Shown: in pieces, positions 9,192 to 18,693 of the stretch
Layout: each line of letters begins with the position of its first letter
Position numbering within the stretch: the first letter of the stretch is position 1
DNA from: Beijerinckiaceae bacterium
GTDB lineage: Bacteria > Pseudomonadota > Alphaproteobacteria > Rhizobiales > Beijerinckiaceae
Direction: 5' to 3'
Assembly: GCA_027531565.1 (NCBI GenBank)
Contig: JAPZSB010000005.1
Location: 248,001 to 312,000, forward strand
DNA length: 64,000 nt
Notes under the pieces: model-generated
The model's input: only the letters and a program-made list of their open reading frames with translations
What the model was told of the DNA's origin: nothing
The model's database searches: none
Position numbers and translations under genes: made by a program

Positions 9192-9919
9192 TGCCGATGC
9201 ACGGAATGCCCTCGATCCTTCCGCTTGATGTCAGCGGTCTCGTCCTCGAACGCGAGGGCCGGCGCCTGCTGGATGGCGTGAGCTTCACGCTCCCGCGAGG
9301 CGGAGTTACGGCTCTGATCGGACCCAACGGGGCGGGAAAGTCGCTCACACTCCGCCTGTGTCATGGTCTGATTCCGCCGGATGGCGGGCGTGTCAGCTGG
9401 GCGATCGGCGATGGCCGGATTGCCGGTCGGCCCCGCCATGCCATGGTCTTCCAGCGGCCGGTGATGCTGCGCCGGTCTGTCCGCGCCAACCTGCTGCATG
9501 CGCTGGAGGCGCTCTCGTTTGACCGGCCAGCCGGCCGCGCCGCGGCCGCGCTGGCCCGTTTCGGCCTGTCGGACCTGGCGGAGCGTCCTGCGCGGCTGCT
9601 GTCCGGTGGCGAGCAGCAACGCCTCGCCATCGCCCGCGCCTGGGCGCTCGAGCCGGATGTCATGTTCCTCGACGAGCCAAGTGCCCATCTCGATCCGGGC
9701 GCGACCCGCCAGATCGAGCAGGTCATCGCGGCGCTGGCGGCAGAGGGCATGACCATCCTGATGACCTCGCATGATCTCGGCCAGGTCCGCCGCCTCGCGG
9801 ACCGGGTGCTGTTCCTGCATGCCGGCCGTCTTCGGGAGGATTCACCCGCCGAACGCTTCTTCCAGGCTCCGGATTCTCCGGAAGCCCGCGCTTTCGTCGC
9901 CGGAGACCTGCTCTGGTGA
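9188..9919 (+). CDS. tupC: Tungstate/oxyanion ABC transporter ATP-binding protein (TupC-like)
   Basis: Walker A IGPNGAGKS, signature LLSGGEQQRLAIARAW, Walker B VMFLDEPSAHLD; 4-bp overlap with the permease. Confidence 0.87.
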   Translation: MMPMHGMPSILPLDVSGLVLEREGRRLLDGVSFTLPRGGVTALIGPNGAGKSLTLRLCHGLIPPDGGRVSWAIGDGRIAGRPRHAMVFQRPVMLRRSVRANLLHALEALSFDRPAGRAAAALARFGLSDLAERPARLLSGGEQQRLAIARAWALEPDVMFLDEPSAHLDPGATRQIEQVIAALAAEGMTILMTSHDLGQVRRLADRVLFLHAGRLREDSPAERFFQAPDSPEARAFVAGDLLW

Positions 9920-9947
9920 AGCCAACCCACCCAACGGAGAAAACGCC

Positions 9948-10781
9948 ATGATCACCGGAAGAACGGCGCTCGGCCTTGCCCTCGTCCTGGCCGGCCCGGC
10001 TTTCGCGCAGGCCCCGGCCTCGGACAGGTTCATTACCGTGTCCTCGACGACCTCGACGACCGATTCCGGCCTGTTCACGCATCTCCTGCCGCTGTTCAAG
10101 GCGAAGACCGGGATCGAGGTCCGCGTTGTCAGTCAGGGTACCGGGCAGGCGCTTGACACCGGTCGCCGCGGTGATGCCGACGTGGTTTTTGTCCATGCGC
10201 GCGCTCAGGAACTGAAGTTTGTCGAGGACGGGTTCGGTGTCGAGCGCAAGCCCGTGATGTACAACGACTTCGTGCTGATCGGCCCCAAGGCCGATCCGGC
10301 CGGCATCAAGGGCGGGAAGGACATTGTCGCGGCGCTGAAGGCCGTGCAGGCCAGGGGCTCGCTCTTCATCTCGCGCGGTGACAAATCCGGTACGCACGCG
10401 GCTGAACTCACCCTCTGGAAGGCCGCTGAAATCGACCTCGAAAAAGTGAAGGGGCCGTGGTACCGCGAGATCGGGCAGGGCATGGGCGCCGCCCTCAACA
10501 TGGCCTCGGCCCAGAACGGTTATGTTCTCTCCGACCGCGCGACCTGGCTCAACTTCAGGAACCGGGGCGATCTCGATATCGTCGTCGAGGGTGACCGCCG
10601 GCTCTTCAACCAATATGGCGTGATCCTCGTGAATCCGGCGAAGCACCCGCATGTCAAGAAAGCCGAGGGGCAGGCCTTTATCGACTGGCTGGTCTCGACC
10701 GAAGGGCAGAAGGCGATCTCCGACTACAGGATCAACGGCGCTTCACTCTTCTTCCCCAACGCGACCCAGCCCGGCGCCTGA
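9948..10781 (+). CDS. tupA: Tungstate ABC transporter substrate-binding protein (TupA-like)
   Basis: Signal peptide; FITVSSTTSTTDSGLFTHLLPLFKAKTGIEVRVVSQGTGQAL, RGDADVVFVHA, RGDKSGTH motifs characteristic of TupA. Confidence 0.92.
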   Translation: MITGRTALGLALVLAGPAFAQAPASDRFITVSSTTSTTDSGLFTHLLPLFKAKTGIEVRVVSQGTGQALDTGRRGDADVVFVHARAQELKFVEDGFGVERKPVMYNDFVLIGPKADPAGIKGGKDIVAALKAVQARGSLFISRGDKSGTHAAELTLWKAAEIDLEKVKGPWYREIGQGMGAALNMASAQNGYVLSDRATWLNFRNRGDLDIVVEGDRRLFNQYGVILVNPAKHPHVKKAEGQAFIDWLVSTEGQKAISDYRINGASLFFPNATQPGA

Positions 10782-10828
10782 GGCGGGCCCCGGCACGGGG
10801 GGGATGTCCGGGCGGAAAGCGGCGTCGG

Positions 10829-11527
10829 TCATCCCGCTTTCTCCCGGCCATCGACAATCCGGCCTTCATCGATCGTGATGATCCGGTCTGCGAGGTCGAG
10901 GATTTTCTGGTCGTGCGTGACCATCACGATCGTGGTCCCCCGCTCTTCGCCCAGCCGCTTGAGAAGGGTGACGGCGTTGAGCGCGCTGTCCTTGTCGAGG
11001 GCGGCGGTCGGCTCGTCGGCAAAGACAACCTCCGGATTGCCGACCAGCGCGCGGGCAATGGCCACGCGTTGCTTCTGCCCGCCGGAGAGGTTACCCGGCA
11101 GGTAATCCAGCCGGTCCTGCAGCCCCAGCAGGGTCAGGATCTGCCGGCAGGCCGGCTGCCAGTGCTGCATCGGCCCCGGCCCATGCACCTCGAGCCCCAT
11201 CCGCACATTCTGCATGGCGGAGAGGCTCTCATGCAGGTTATGCGCCTGGAAGATGAATCCGAGCCGCCGGCGGGCCGCAACGAGGGTCTCCTCGTCGGCT
11301 CCGGCCAGCTCCTGGCCGAGCAGCATGATGCTGCCCGATTGCACGCGGCGCAGGCAGCCCATCAACGTCAGCAATGTCGTCTTGCCTGATCCCGAGGCGC
11401 CGACCAGCACTGTCAGTTTGCCCGCTTCGATCTCGACGTCGATGCCGAACAACGCTTGTTTGCGCGCTTCGCCCTCGCCGAACCAATGGTCGAGCCCGCG
11501 CACGGTGATGGAAGGGGGCCGCGCCAT
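10829..11527 (-). CDS. ABC exporter ATP-binding protein (DevA/LolD type)
   Basis: VGASGSGKTTLLTLMG, NLSGGQKQRVAIARALVGNPEVVFADEPTAALD; overlaps the DevC-like gene. Confidence 0.9.
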   Translation of the reverse strand: MARPPSITVRGLDHWFGEGEARKQALFGIDVEIEAGKLTVLVGASGSGKTTLLTLMGCLRRVQSGSIMLLGQELAGADEETLVAARRRLGFIFQAHNLHESLSAMQNVRMGLEVHGPGPMQHWQPACRQILTLLGLQDRLDYLPGNLSGGQKQRVAIARALVGNPEVVFADEPTAALDKDSALNAVTLLKRLGEERGTTIVMVTHDQKILDLADRIITIDEGRIVDGREKAG

Positions 11528-12702
11528 CAGAACAGGTCCGCCGGGTTGGCCCGCGCCAGCTTGCGCGTGGCGATGGCGCCGGACAGCGTGCACATGAGCA
11601 GCGTTCCTCCGAGCACGGCGAAAGCACGCCCCGCCGTCATCGACAACGGAAGGCCGGTGACGCCGGCAACCAGCGCATAGAGCCCGAGGGCGATCAGCAG
11701 GCCCGGCACGAAGCCGAGCAGGGCGAGGATCAGCGCCTCCTCGAAAACGATGCCAAGGAAGAAGCGCTGCGGATAGCCGATGGCCTTGAAGGTCGCATAT
11801 TCGCGGAGGTGATCGGCAACATCGGTCGAGAGCACCTGATAGACGATGATGATGCCGACCAGCACGCCGATCACGATTCCGAAGCCGAAAATGATCCCGA
11901 TGGGCCGTTGGGTGGTCTGGAACCGCTGGTCTGCCGCAACCGCTTCCGGCAGCGTCCGCACCTTGCTGTCATCCGGCGGCAAGACGGTGCGCAGGGTGGT
12001 AAGAACCCGCTGCGGAGCGGCACCTGGCTCGAGCGTGACGAAGATGAAGTTCGGCGCGCCGGGAGCCCGCTGCGGAAACAGCTTGAGGAAGGTCTGGTCC
12101 GAAACCACGAGATAGCCATCGGCCGAGAAGCCGCCGCCCATCACGAAAGTATCCACCACGGAGATCGTCCGGCCCTTGGCCTCGAAACTGTATCGCTCGC
12201 CCCGGTCGATGGCGGTGAACATCTCGGACGGAACGTTCCGGGTCTTCGAGTCGATCAGCGCCACATCGGAAAGGGCGAGGTCGGGCAGTCGGGCGGCGAT
12301 GCGCGGGTTGCGAAAGGTTGTTGTTGCCGGGTCGATCCCGAACAGGTCGAGCGTCCGCACCGAGCCGTCCGGGCGCTTCCAGTCGAGCTTGGCGAGGTAG
12401 ACCGGCGTCGCGCTCTGCACGCCTTCGACCGCCAGCGCCTGATACATGCGCTGCCGGGGCAGGGGTGATCCGTCCGCCAGCGTGTTCATGTCGGAGGAGG
12501 AGATGATCAGATCGGCCTGGAACTGGGTGTAGGGCAGCGCGATGCTGCCGACCAGCGCTCCGAGGAAGCCGAGCTGCATCAGGATCAGGATATTGGCAAA
12601 GGCCACCCCGGCGATGGCCGCGGCCAGCCTTCCCTTGCTGTGGCTGAGCTGCAGCCAGCCGATCGGCAGCCTCCCGAGCAGGGTTTCGAGAAACCCGGTC
12701 AT
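11527..12702 (-). CDS. ABC exporter permease, FtsX-like (DevC family)
   Basis: QLSHSKGRLAAAIAGVAFANILILMQLGFLGAL N-terminus plus FtsX-type C-terminal TM domain. Confidence 0.9.
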   Translation of the reverse strand: MTGFLETLLGRLPIGWLQLSHSKGRLAAAIAGVAFANILILMQLGFLGALVGSIALPYTQFQADLIISSSDMNTLADGSPLPRQRMYQALAVEGVQSATPVYLAKLDWKRPDGSVRTLDLFGIDPATTTFRNPRIAARLPDLALSDVALIDSKTRNVPSEMFTAIDRGERYSFEAKGRTISVVDTFVMGGGFSADGYLVVSDQTFLKLFPQRAPGAPNFIFVTLEPGAAPQRVLTTLRTVLPPDDSKVRTLPEAVAADQRFQTTQRPIGIIFGFGIVIGVLVGIIIVYQVLSTDVADHLREYATFKAIGYPQRFFLGIVFEEALILALLGFVPGLLIALGLYALVAGVTGLPLSMTAGRAFAVLGGTLLMCTLSGAIATRKLARANPADLF

Positions 12703-13931
12703 GGGGCGGAAGGCAGGATGCGTGCGCGGACCGGCAGGTTGGTGAAGCGGCGGGCAATCGCGTTCGAGCCCGGCTCCAGCCGCACCGTGACCTTGATCAC
12801 CCGCGCATCGGTGTTGGCGGCCGGCGAGGGATCGGTGATGGTCTGCCGTCCGACTTCGAGACCGATCCGGGCCACGCGGCCGTGCAGGATCTCCGGAAGC
12901 GCCTCGGCCTGGATCTCGACCCGCGCATCAAGCGGAACCCGGGAAATCTCGGTCTGGTAGACCTCGATTTCCGCCTTCATGTGATCGATATCGCCGAGAT
13001 TGAGGATGCCCGGGCTGCCTGGTTTCTCGCCCGGCCTTGCCGTGATCGAAAGGACCGTTGCGGCGAGGGGCGCCCGGATATAGGCCCGTTCGAGATCGGC
13101 AGCGGCGCGTTCGAGATCGGCCTTGGCGAGATCGACATTCCGTGCGGCAACCACGATATCCGGCTGGCGATCAAGTTCGCCCTGTCCATAGCGTGTCAGG
13201 GAAGCACGGTTCCGCTCCACCTCCCGCAAGGCCTCTTCCATCTGGCTGCGGCGCTGGTCATGGCTCTGGTCGGAGGCAAAGCCGCGCCGCTTCAGTTCCT
13301 CGACCCGTTCGAATTCCCGGACGGCATTCTGTGCTACCGATTCCGCACGGCCGAGGGCCGCCTGCGTTTCAGCCCGTCCTGCCGCAGTGGCATTGCGCAC
13401 CTGCGCCAGAACCGCTTCCTTCGAAGCGAGATTGGCCTTGGCCGTCTCGAGCGCCGAAAGCAGTTGCCGTTCATTGTCGAGCACGCCGAGCAGCGCCCCG
13501 GCTGCAACCTTCTCGCCCTCGGAAACGAGGATCCTGCTGATCCGCGCATCGCCCGCGCCATAGGGAGGCGCCACCGTGACGACTTCGCCCTCCGGCAGCA
13601 GCTTGCCGAGCCCGATCACGGCCCGCGGCAACGCCCTGGCAGGATCCGCTGGCTGGGCCGGAGCGGGCACGGCAATCGGGTTGGATGTGCCGCCCCCCGG
13701 TGCAAGCTGGAGCCAGGACATGACTTTCCGGACACCCGGCGGCTGGAAATAGAGGCCGATGACGCCGCCGGTCATCAGCAGGGCCATGACCAGCGGGATC
13801 GCGGGCAGGGCCCGGAGCATCGGCCGGAACCGCGGCGCGCGCTGCGGCACGGGAAGGGTGCGGTCAACCACCACCATCGGCAGCGTGGTCGATTCAGGCG
13901 CCGCCTTTCCGGAATCCTCGCCCGCGCGCAT
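12699..13931 (-). CDS. HlyD family periplasmic adaptor (DevB-like)
   Basis: N-terminal TM; biotinyl-lipoyl segments, coiled coil, ISRILVSEGEKVAAGALLGVLDNE; 4-bp overlap with DevC-like gene. Confidence 0.88.
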   Translation of the reverse strand: MRAGEDSGKAAPESTTLPMVVVDRTLPVPQRAPRFRPMLRALPAIPLVMALLMTGGVIGLYFQPPGVRKVMSWLQLAPGGGTSNPIAVPAPAQPADPARALPRAVIGLGKLLPEGEVVTVAPPYGAGDARISRILVSEGEKVAAGALLGVLDNERQLLSALETAKANLASKEAVLAQVRNATAAGRAETQAALGRAESVAQNAVREFERVEELKRRGFASDQSHDQRRSQMEEALREVERNRASLTRYGQGELDRQPDIVVAARNVDLAKADLERAAADLERAYIRAPLAATVLSITARPGEKPGSPGILNLGDIDHMKAEIEVYQTEISRVPLDARVEIQAEALPEILHGRVARIGLEVGRQTITDPSPAANTDARVIKVTVRLEPGSNAIARRFTNLPVRARILPSAP

Positions 13932-13963
13932 GCGATAATCCTTGGTGTTTGGGTTGTTGCTGA

Positions 13964-13981
13964 CTACAAAGTCATTTGTAG
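13964..13981. promoter_or_regulatory. Perfect dyad CTACAAA-N4-TTTGTAG, candidate TetR operator
   Basis: CTACAAAGTCATTTGTAG in the 65-bp divergent region between tetR-like (13997) and devB-like (13931) starts. Confidence 0.6.
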
Positions 13982-13996
13982 CCGGTCCGGCTGGGA

Positions 13997-14674
13997 ATGC
14001 AAGGCTTAATGACCAAAAAGTCAGTTACGAAACCGCCAGCGGAAACCGAAACCGCCCCGCGCCGCCGACGCCGGAAAGAGGCTCGCCCGGCCGAGATCAT
14101 CGCGGCGGGTATGCAGGAATTCGCCCTCCGGGGCTTCGCGGGTACGCGGCTTGAGGATGTCGCCCGTCGCGCCGGCATCGCGAAAGGCACGATCTACCTG
14201 TATTTCGAGGACAAGGAATCGCTGTTCATGGCGGCGGTCCGGGAGCGGGTGGGGCCCGCCATCCTCGAGGTCGCCAGCTTTGTCGACGGCTTTCCCGGCA
14301 CGACACGCGAGTTGCTGCAGCTGGTCATCCCCGTCCTGCACCAAAGGCTGGTCCAGAGCGACCTGCACACCATCCTCCGGATCATGATCGGCGAGGGCAG
14401 CACCTTCCCGGGTCTCACCGCACTCTACTACCGCGAGACTGTCCTGCGGGGCCGCGAATTGCTCGAACGTATCGTTGCGCGTGGCCGGGCAAGGGGCGAG
14501 ATCCGAGACGGCGCGGCGGCGGATCTGCCGCTTGTGATCATGGCCCCCGCCATCATGAGCGCGATCTGGCAGATGACCTTCATGCGCGAGGCGCCGATCC
14601 CGCCGGAGCGGTTCCTTGCGGCCCATCTCGACCTGATCACCGAGGGGCTGCTGGTTCCTGAAGCGGGGCGCTGA
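13997..14674 (+). CDS. TetR/AcrR family transcriptional regulator
   Basis: EIIAAGMQEFALRGFAGTRLEDVARRAGIAKGTIYLYFEDKESLF HTH; divergent from the exporter operon. An alternative ATG is at 14009. Confidence 0.93.
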   Translation: MQGLMTKKSVTKPPAETETAPRRRRRKEARPAEIIAAGMQEFALRGFAGTRLEDVARRAGIAKGTIYLYFEDKESLFMAAVRERVGPAILEVASFVDGFPGTTRELLQLVIPVLHQRLVQSDLHTILRIMIGEGSTFPGLTALYYRETVLRGRELLERIVARGRARGEIRDGAAADLPLVIMAPAIMSAIWQMTFMREAPIPPERFLAAHLDLITEGLLVPEAGR

Positions 14675-14675
14675 G

Positions 14676-16172
14676 ATGGCCCTGCGCGACCCACGGCTCT
14701 TTCCGCCCGAATTGCTCTCCAATGCCGCGATGGCCCGGGCGGATGCCTCGGCCGTCCGACGCGGCATGCCTGTTCTGGACCTCATGGAAAAGGCCGGTCG
14801 GGCCGTGGCCGATGCCGTTCCCTTCTTTGCGCCCGTGGCCGTGCTCTGCGGGCATGGCAACAATGGTGGCGATGGCTATGCCGCGGCCCGCCACCTCGCC
14901 AGAACCGGGCTGGATGTCACCATCTTCGCCCGTCGCATGCCCGAGCCGGGCTCCGCCGCCGCCGAAATGGCGGCGCGCGCGGGATGCCCCATTCGCCCCT
15001 TGATCGACTTCCTGCCGCATGTCCGCATGATCATCATCGACGCCTTATACGGCGCCGGCCTGTCGCGTCCGATCGAGGGCGAGGAGGCGGCCGCGATCGC
15101 GCGCGCCGCCACATCCGGAGCCTTCATCGTGGCCGTCGATGTACCGAGCGGTCTGTCCGGCGATACGGGGCAGGCGGCCGGACCCGTCCTTCCGGCCGAC
15201 CGCACGGTTACATTTTTCCGCACAAAGCCCGGCCATTGGCTGCAGCCGGGACGGCGCCTCTGCGGAACTCTGTTTCTGGCGCAGATCGGGCTTGATCGGG
15301 GCGATCTGCCGGCTGATCCGGCCGAACCGCCGCTCCTGATCAACAGCCCTTCGCTCTGGAAGACCGTGATGCCTGCCCTCAATCCCGAGATCCACAAGTT
15401 CCGCAAGGGGCATGTCCTCGTCATGAGCGGCCCGGAATTCCGCACCGGCGCCGCGCGCCTCTCCGCCATGGCCGCGCTCCATGCCGGCGCCGGTCTCGTC
15501 ACGCTGGCCGGCGATGCGGCGGCCCTCCGCGTCCATGCTGCCCAGCTCACGGCGGTCATGCTGGCGGAGATCCGTCAACAGGAGTCCCGCGAGGCTTCGG
15601 CAGGCACGGACCTGCCGGAACTTCTGGCCAGCTCCCGCTTGTCGGCTGCCCTGATCGGGCCAGCCGCCGGCACCGGGGCGGCTACGAAGCGCAATCTGGC
15701 CATTCTGCTTGAAGCGGGTCTGCCGGTCGTCATTGACGCGGATGCGATCACGGCTCTCGACGGTCGGCCGGAATGGCTTGCCGCGCGAAACCGGGCAGGG
15801 GCGGTGCTGACGCCCCATGCCGGCGAATTTGCCCGGCTGTTCGGAACGGACAGGACCGGTTCAAAGGTCGAGATCACCCGCGCTGCCGCGCGGTTGAGCG
15901 GGTGTGTTGTTGTGCACAAGGGCCCGGATACAATCATCGCTGCGCCGGATGGCCGCGCTGCGATCAACATCACCGGCGGCACCGAACTGGCGACGGCCGG
16001 TTCAGGCGACGTTCTCGCCGGCATCATAGCCGCGCATCTCGGTGCCGGCCTCCCGCCCTTCGAAGCGGCTTCCGCGGCAGTCTACCGGCATGCCGAAGCC
16101 GGCCAGCGTCTCGGGCCGGGGCTGACGGCGGACGCACTCGCCAAGGCTGTGCCTCCGCTCGGGTCAGGCTGA
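14676..16172 (+). CDS. nnr: Bifunctional NAD(P)H-hydrate epimerase / ADP-dependent NAD(P)H-hydrate dehydratase
   Basis: YjeF_N: MDLMEKAGRAVAD, VLCGHGNNGGDGYAAARHL; dehydratase: HKGPDTIIAAPDGRAAINITGGTELATAGSGDVLAGIIAA. Confidence 0.95.
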   Translation: MALRDPRLFPPELLSNAAMARADASAVRRGMPVLDLMEKAGRAVADAVPFFAPVAVLCGHGNNGGDGYAAARHLARTGLDVTIFARRMPEPGSAAAEMAARAGCPIRPLIDFLPHVRMIIIDALYGAGLSRPIEGEEAAAIARAATSGAFIVAVDVPSGLSGDTGQAAGPVLPADRTVTFFRTKPGHWLQPGRRLCGTLFLAQIGLDRGDLPADPAEPPLLINSPSLWKTVMPALNPEIHKFRKGHVLVMSGPEFRTGAARLSAMAALHAGAGLVTLAGDAAALRVHAAQLTAVMLAEIRQQESREASAGTDLPELLASSRLSAALIGPAAGTGAATKRNLAILLEAGLPVVIDADAITALDGRPEWLAARNRAGAVLTPHAGEFARLFGTDRTGSKVEITRAAARLSGCVVVHKGPDTIIAAPDGRAAINITGGTELATAGSGDVLAGIIAAHLGAGLPPFEAASAAVYRHAEAGQRLGPGLTADALAKAVPPLGSG

Positions 16173-16212
16173 CCGGGGTTGGTGACCGCGCCGGGCGCCG
16201 GCATGGGAGCCT

Positions 16213-17199
16213 TCAGCGCGTGCCCCGCAGAGACAGTTCCGACATCAGCGTATCGGCCCCCGGAAGATGTGCCGGGCGAAATCGTGCGCTGGTCGGTGTG
16301 TCAGTCTCGTCAGCCTGGACAAACGGGGCCGCAAACAGGTCCTGCCGCAGGCTGTTCAACGCGATGACCGGGCGGTAATGCGGAGTATTCGCATCGCTGT
16401 CCAACGTATCGTAGCGATTGTCGAGCAAGTGCCACGCAAATCGGCCCCGGACAGCGAGAACAGCATGGTCATCGCGGGCCTTATGGTCACGCAGCAGGAC
16501 AATGCGCATGTCGTCCTCGGCGATTCCGAGCTCCTTCAGCAGATAGAACTTGGCGATCGCATAGTCTTCGCAATCGCCCGCTTGCGCCAGCGTCTTCAGC
16601 GGGCTCGACCAGACATCCGCTTCGGAATGCCGGGCCAGGTCGCTCTGGTAGCGGACGGAGGCGTTGACACGGGCATTGATCAGCGCGATCTGCGCATCCC
16701 GGTCCAGCGGTCGTGCCTGCCTCACCATCGAGAGGAAAGCACTGCCGGCCTGCGGACAGCGGGCGGGATTGCGCTCGCATTGTTCGAGGGTCACGCGGTC
16801 GCGCATCCAGTCCGTCTGGATCCGACGCCAGTTCAGCGCCACTTGCGTGTGGAACGACGGGAAAAGCTGGTAGCCGGAGCCCAGATAGGGCGATTCCCCG
16901 GCCTTTGCCGCCGGATTTTCAGGGTCCAGTGTCGACAGGCGCAGCGGCCAGGTTTGCGTCTCGCGGTCATTCCGATGGGGCTTGCCCTCCTGACGATCCA
17001 CCAATTGCCGGATCGTGAAGAATTTCGGGCCGTCATCCAGCCGGGGCGTCACCGTGAGGGCGGCACCGGGGCGCTTCACCTGCGCGGTGTTCTGGGCCAT
17101 CACGGGCGATAGCAGGGCGAGAACCGGAAGGAATCCGGCAACGAGGCTGACAACGGGCCAGCGCCAATGCATCCAGTGACTCGACATAGGCAACCCCAC
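16213..17199 (-). CDS. lapG: Transglutaminase-like cysteine peptidase (BTLCP, LapG-like)
   Basis: C-H-D triad context AQAGDCEDYAIAKFYLLKELG, RDDHAVLAVRGRFAWHLLDN; signal/TM N-terminus; next to a LapEBC-type T1SS. Confidence 0.85.
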   Translation of the reverse strand: MGLPMSSHWMHWRWPVVSLVAGFLPVLALLSPVMAQNTAQVKRPGAALTVTPRLDDGPKFFTIRQLVDRQEGKPHRNDRETQTWPLRLSTLDPENPAAKAGESPYLGSGYQLFPSFHTQVALNWRRIQTDWMRDRVTLEQCERNPARCPQAGSAFLSMVRQARPLDRDAQIALINARVNASVRYQSDLARHSEADVWSSPLKTLAQAGDCEDYAIAKFYLLKELGIAEDDMRIVLLRDHKARDDHAVLAVRGRFAWHLLDNRYDTLDSDANTPHYRPVIALNSLRQDLFAAPFVQADETDTPTSARFRPAHLPGADTLMSELSLRGTR

Positions 17200-17376
17200 A
17201 CCTGTTGGCGAAGGGAAGCGGACCCGGAAGTCCTGCCTGATTGATCAGGTCTCCAACCCTGCGCCTCTCGAGCATGCGTGGCCGGTGTCGGTTTTTGGTT
17301 AAATCCTGCGTCGCTCGTCCCTGAAACTGGTGGCGTGCTTTCGCATCAGCCAAGGGATTCCATCGATTTTTATTGA

Positions 17377-18693
17377 TTATCGCTCACGCAAGGCTTCATC
17401 GAACACCTTGCGGATGGGGCGGAGCATGTAGTCCAGTACGGATTTGCGCCCGGTCAGGATCTCGACGCTGCCGACCATGCCGGGAATGATCGGGAGCTGG
17501 GCGGCATCCGCGCCGAGATGGCTCCTCTCGGTCCGGACAACCACACGGTAGAAGACCTCCTTCTGTTCGTTCGAGATGGTATTGGCGCTGATCCGCTCGA
17601 CCTTGCCGTGCAGGGAGCCATAGACTGTCGGGTCATAGGCAGAGATCTTCACCACGGCATCCTGCCCCGGACGGATGAAGGCGATGTCAGCCGGCCGGAT
17701 GTTGGCTTCGACGAGCAGATTGTCCTCGAGCGGAACGATATCCATGATTGCCTGGCCGGGCTGGACCACCGCCCCGATCGTGGTGACGCTGATCTTGTTG
17801 ACAATTCCGTGGACCGGCGCCCGGAGATCGGTCCGGCGGACGCGATCCTGTGCCGCCCGGATTGTCTCTTCGACCACCGCAAGATCGGCCTGGGCCTTGG
17901 CCAGCTCTTCTTCCGAGGTAGCCCGGAAGGTCGAGGTCACGCTGTCACGCCTGGCCTCCGCCTCGAGAATGGCCACTTCGGCCTTGGCGAGGGATGCCTT
18001 GACGACGTCGAGCTGGCCCAGCATTTCAGCAGCCTGGCGGTCGAGGCGCAGCATCTCGATTTCCGGCACGACACGCTGCTGGAAGAGCCTCCGGGTGATC
18101 GTGGTTTCCTTTGCAAGCAGGTCGACTGCCTGGGCAAGGCGCCGTTCCTGGGCTTGCAATTCGCCCAGTTCGGCCCGCCTTTGCCCGACCTGCTGGACGA
18201 TGACCTCGATATCCTGCGACAGTTTCCGCTGCCGCGCTTCGAAGACGAGCCGCTCGGCCTCCGCCGCGCGCACAGCTTCCTTGAGGAGCTGCGGCGGAAA
18301 GTCGATCTGGCCCTGCCCGAGGGCCTCGGCGGCCAGCCGTGCAACGCGGCTCGCCAGCGCAAGGCGTCGTTCGCGGATCTCGCCCAGCTGTGCGGCGAAG
18401 GTCGTATCGTCGATTCGCATGAGGACGTCGCCCTTCTGGACGATGGCGCCTTCCGTCACATGGATGTTCTCGACAAGCCCGCCCTCCAGCGGTTGGATGA
18501 CCTGAACCTGCCGCGAAGGAATGACGCGGCCCTCGCCACGGGTCACTTCATCAAGCACGGCGAGCGAGGCCCAGATGATGGCGGACAGGATCAGAACGGC
18601 TGTGACCCGGACGAGCAGGATATAGGTGCGCGGTGTCCGCAGCTCGACCGCTGCCCGGATATCGTTGGCGAAGGCGAAATCGTCCTTATGCAT
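17377..18693 (-). CDS. lapC: T1SS periplasmic adaptor, HlyD family (LapC-like)
   Basis: Single N-terminal TM, VTRGEGRVIPSRQVQVIQPLEGGLVENIHVTEGAIVQKGDVLMRIDDT, C-terminal GMVGSVEILTGRKSVLDYMLRPI. Confidence 0.9.
   Translation of the reverse strand: MHKDDFAFANDIRAAVELRTPRTYILLVRVTAVLILSAIIWASLAVLDEVTRGEGRVIPSRQVQVIQPLEGGLVENIHVTEGAIVQKGDVLMRIDDTTFAAQLGEIRERRLALASRVARLAAEALGQGQIDFPPQLLKEAVRAAEAERLVFEARQRKLSQDIEVIVQQVGQRRAELGELQAQERRLAQAVDLLAKETTITRRLFQQRVVPEIEMLRLDRQAAEMLGQLDVVKASLAKAEVAILEAEARRDSVTSTFRATSEEELAKAQADLAVVEETIRAAQDRVRRTDLRAPVHGIVNKISVTTIGAVVQPGQAIMDIVPLEDNLLVEANIRPADIAFIRPGQDAVVKISAYDPTVYGSLHGKVERISANTISNEQKEVFYRVVVRTERSHLGADAAQLPIIPGMVGSVEILTGRKSVLDYMLRPIRKVFDEALRER

Noticed and set aside
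10782-10828. CCCCG-gca-CGGGG hairpin between convergent tupA and devA-like genes
   Set aside because: Short stem, no U-tract, and such hairpins are frequent by chance in GC-rich DNA.
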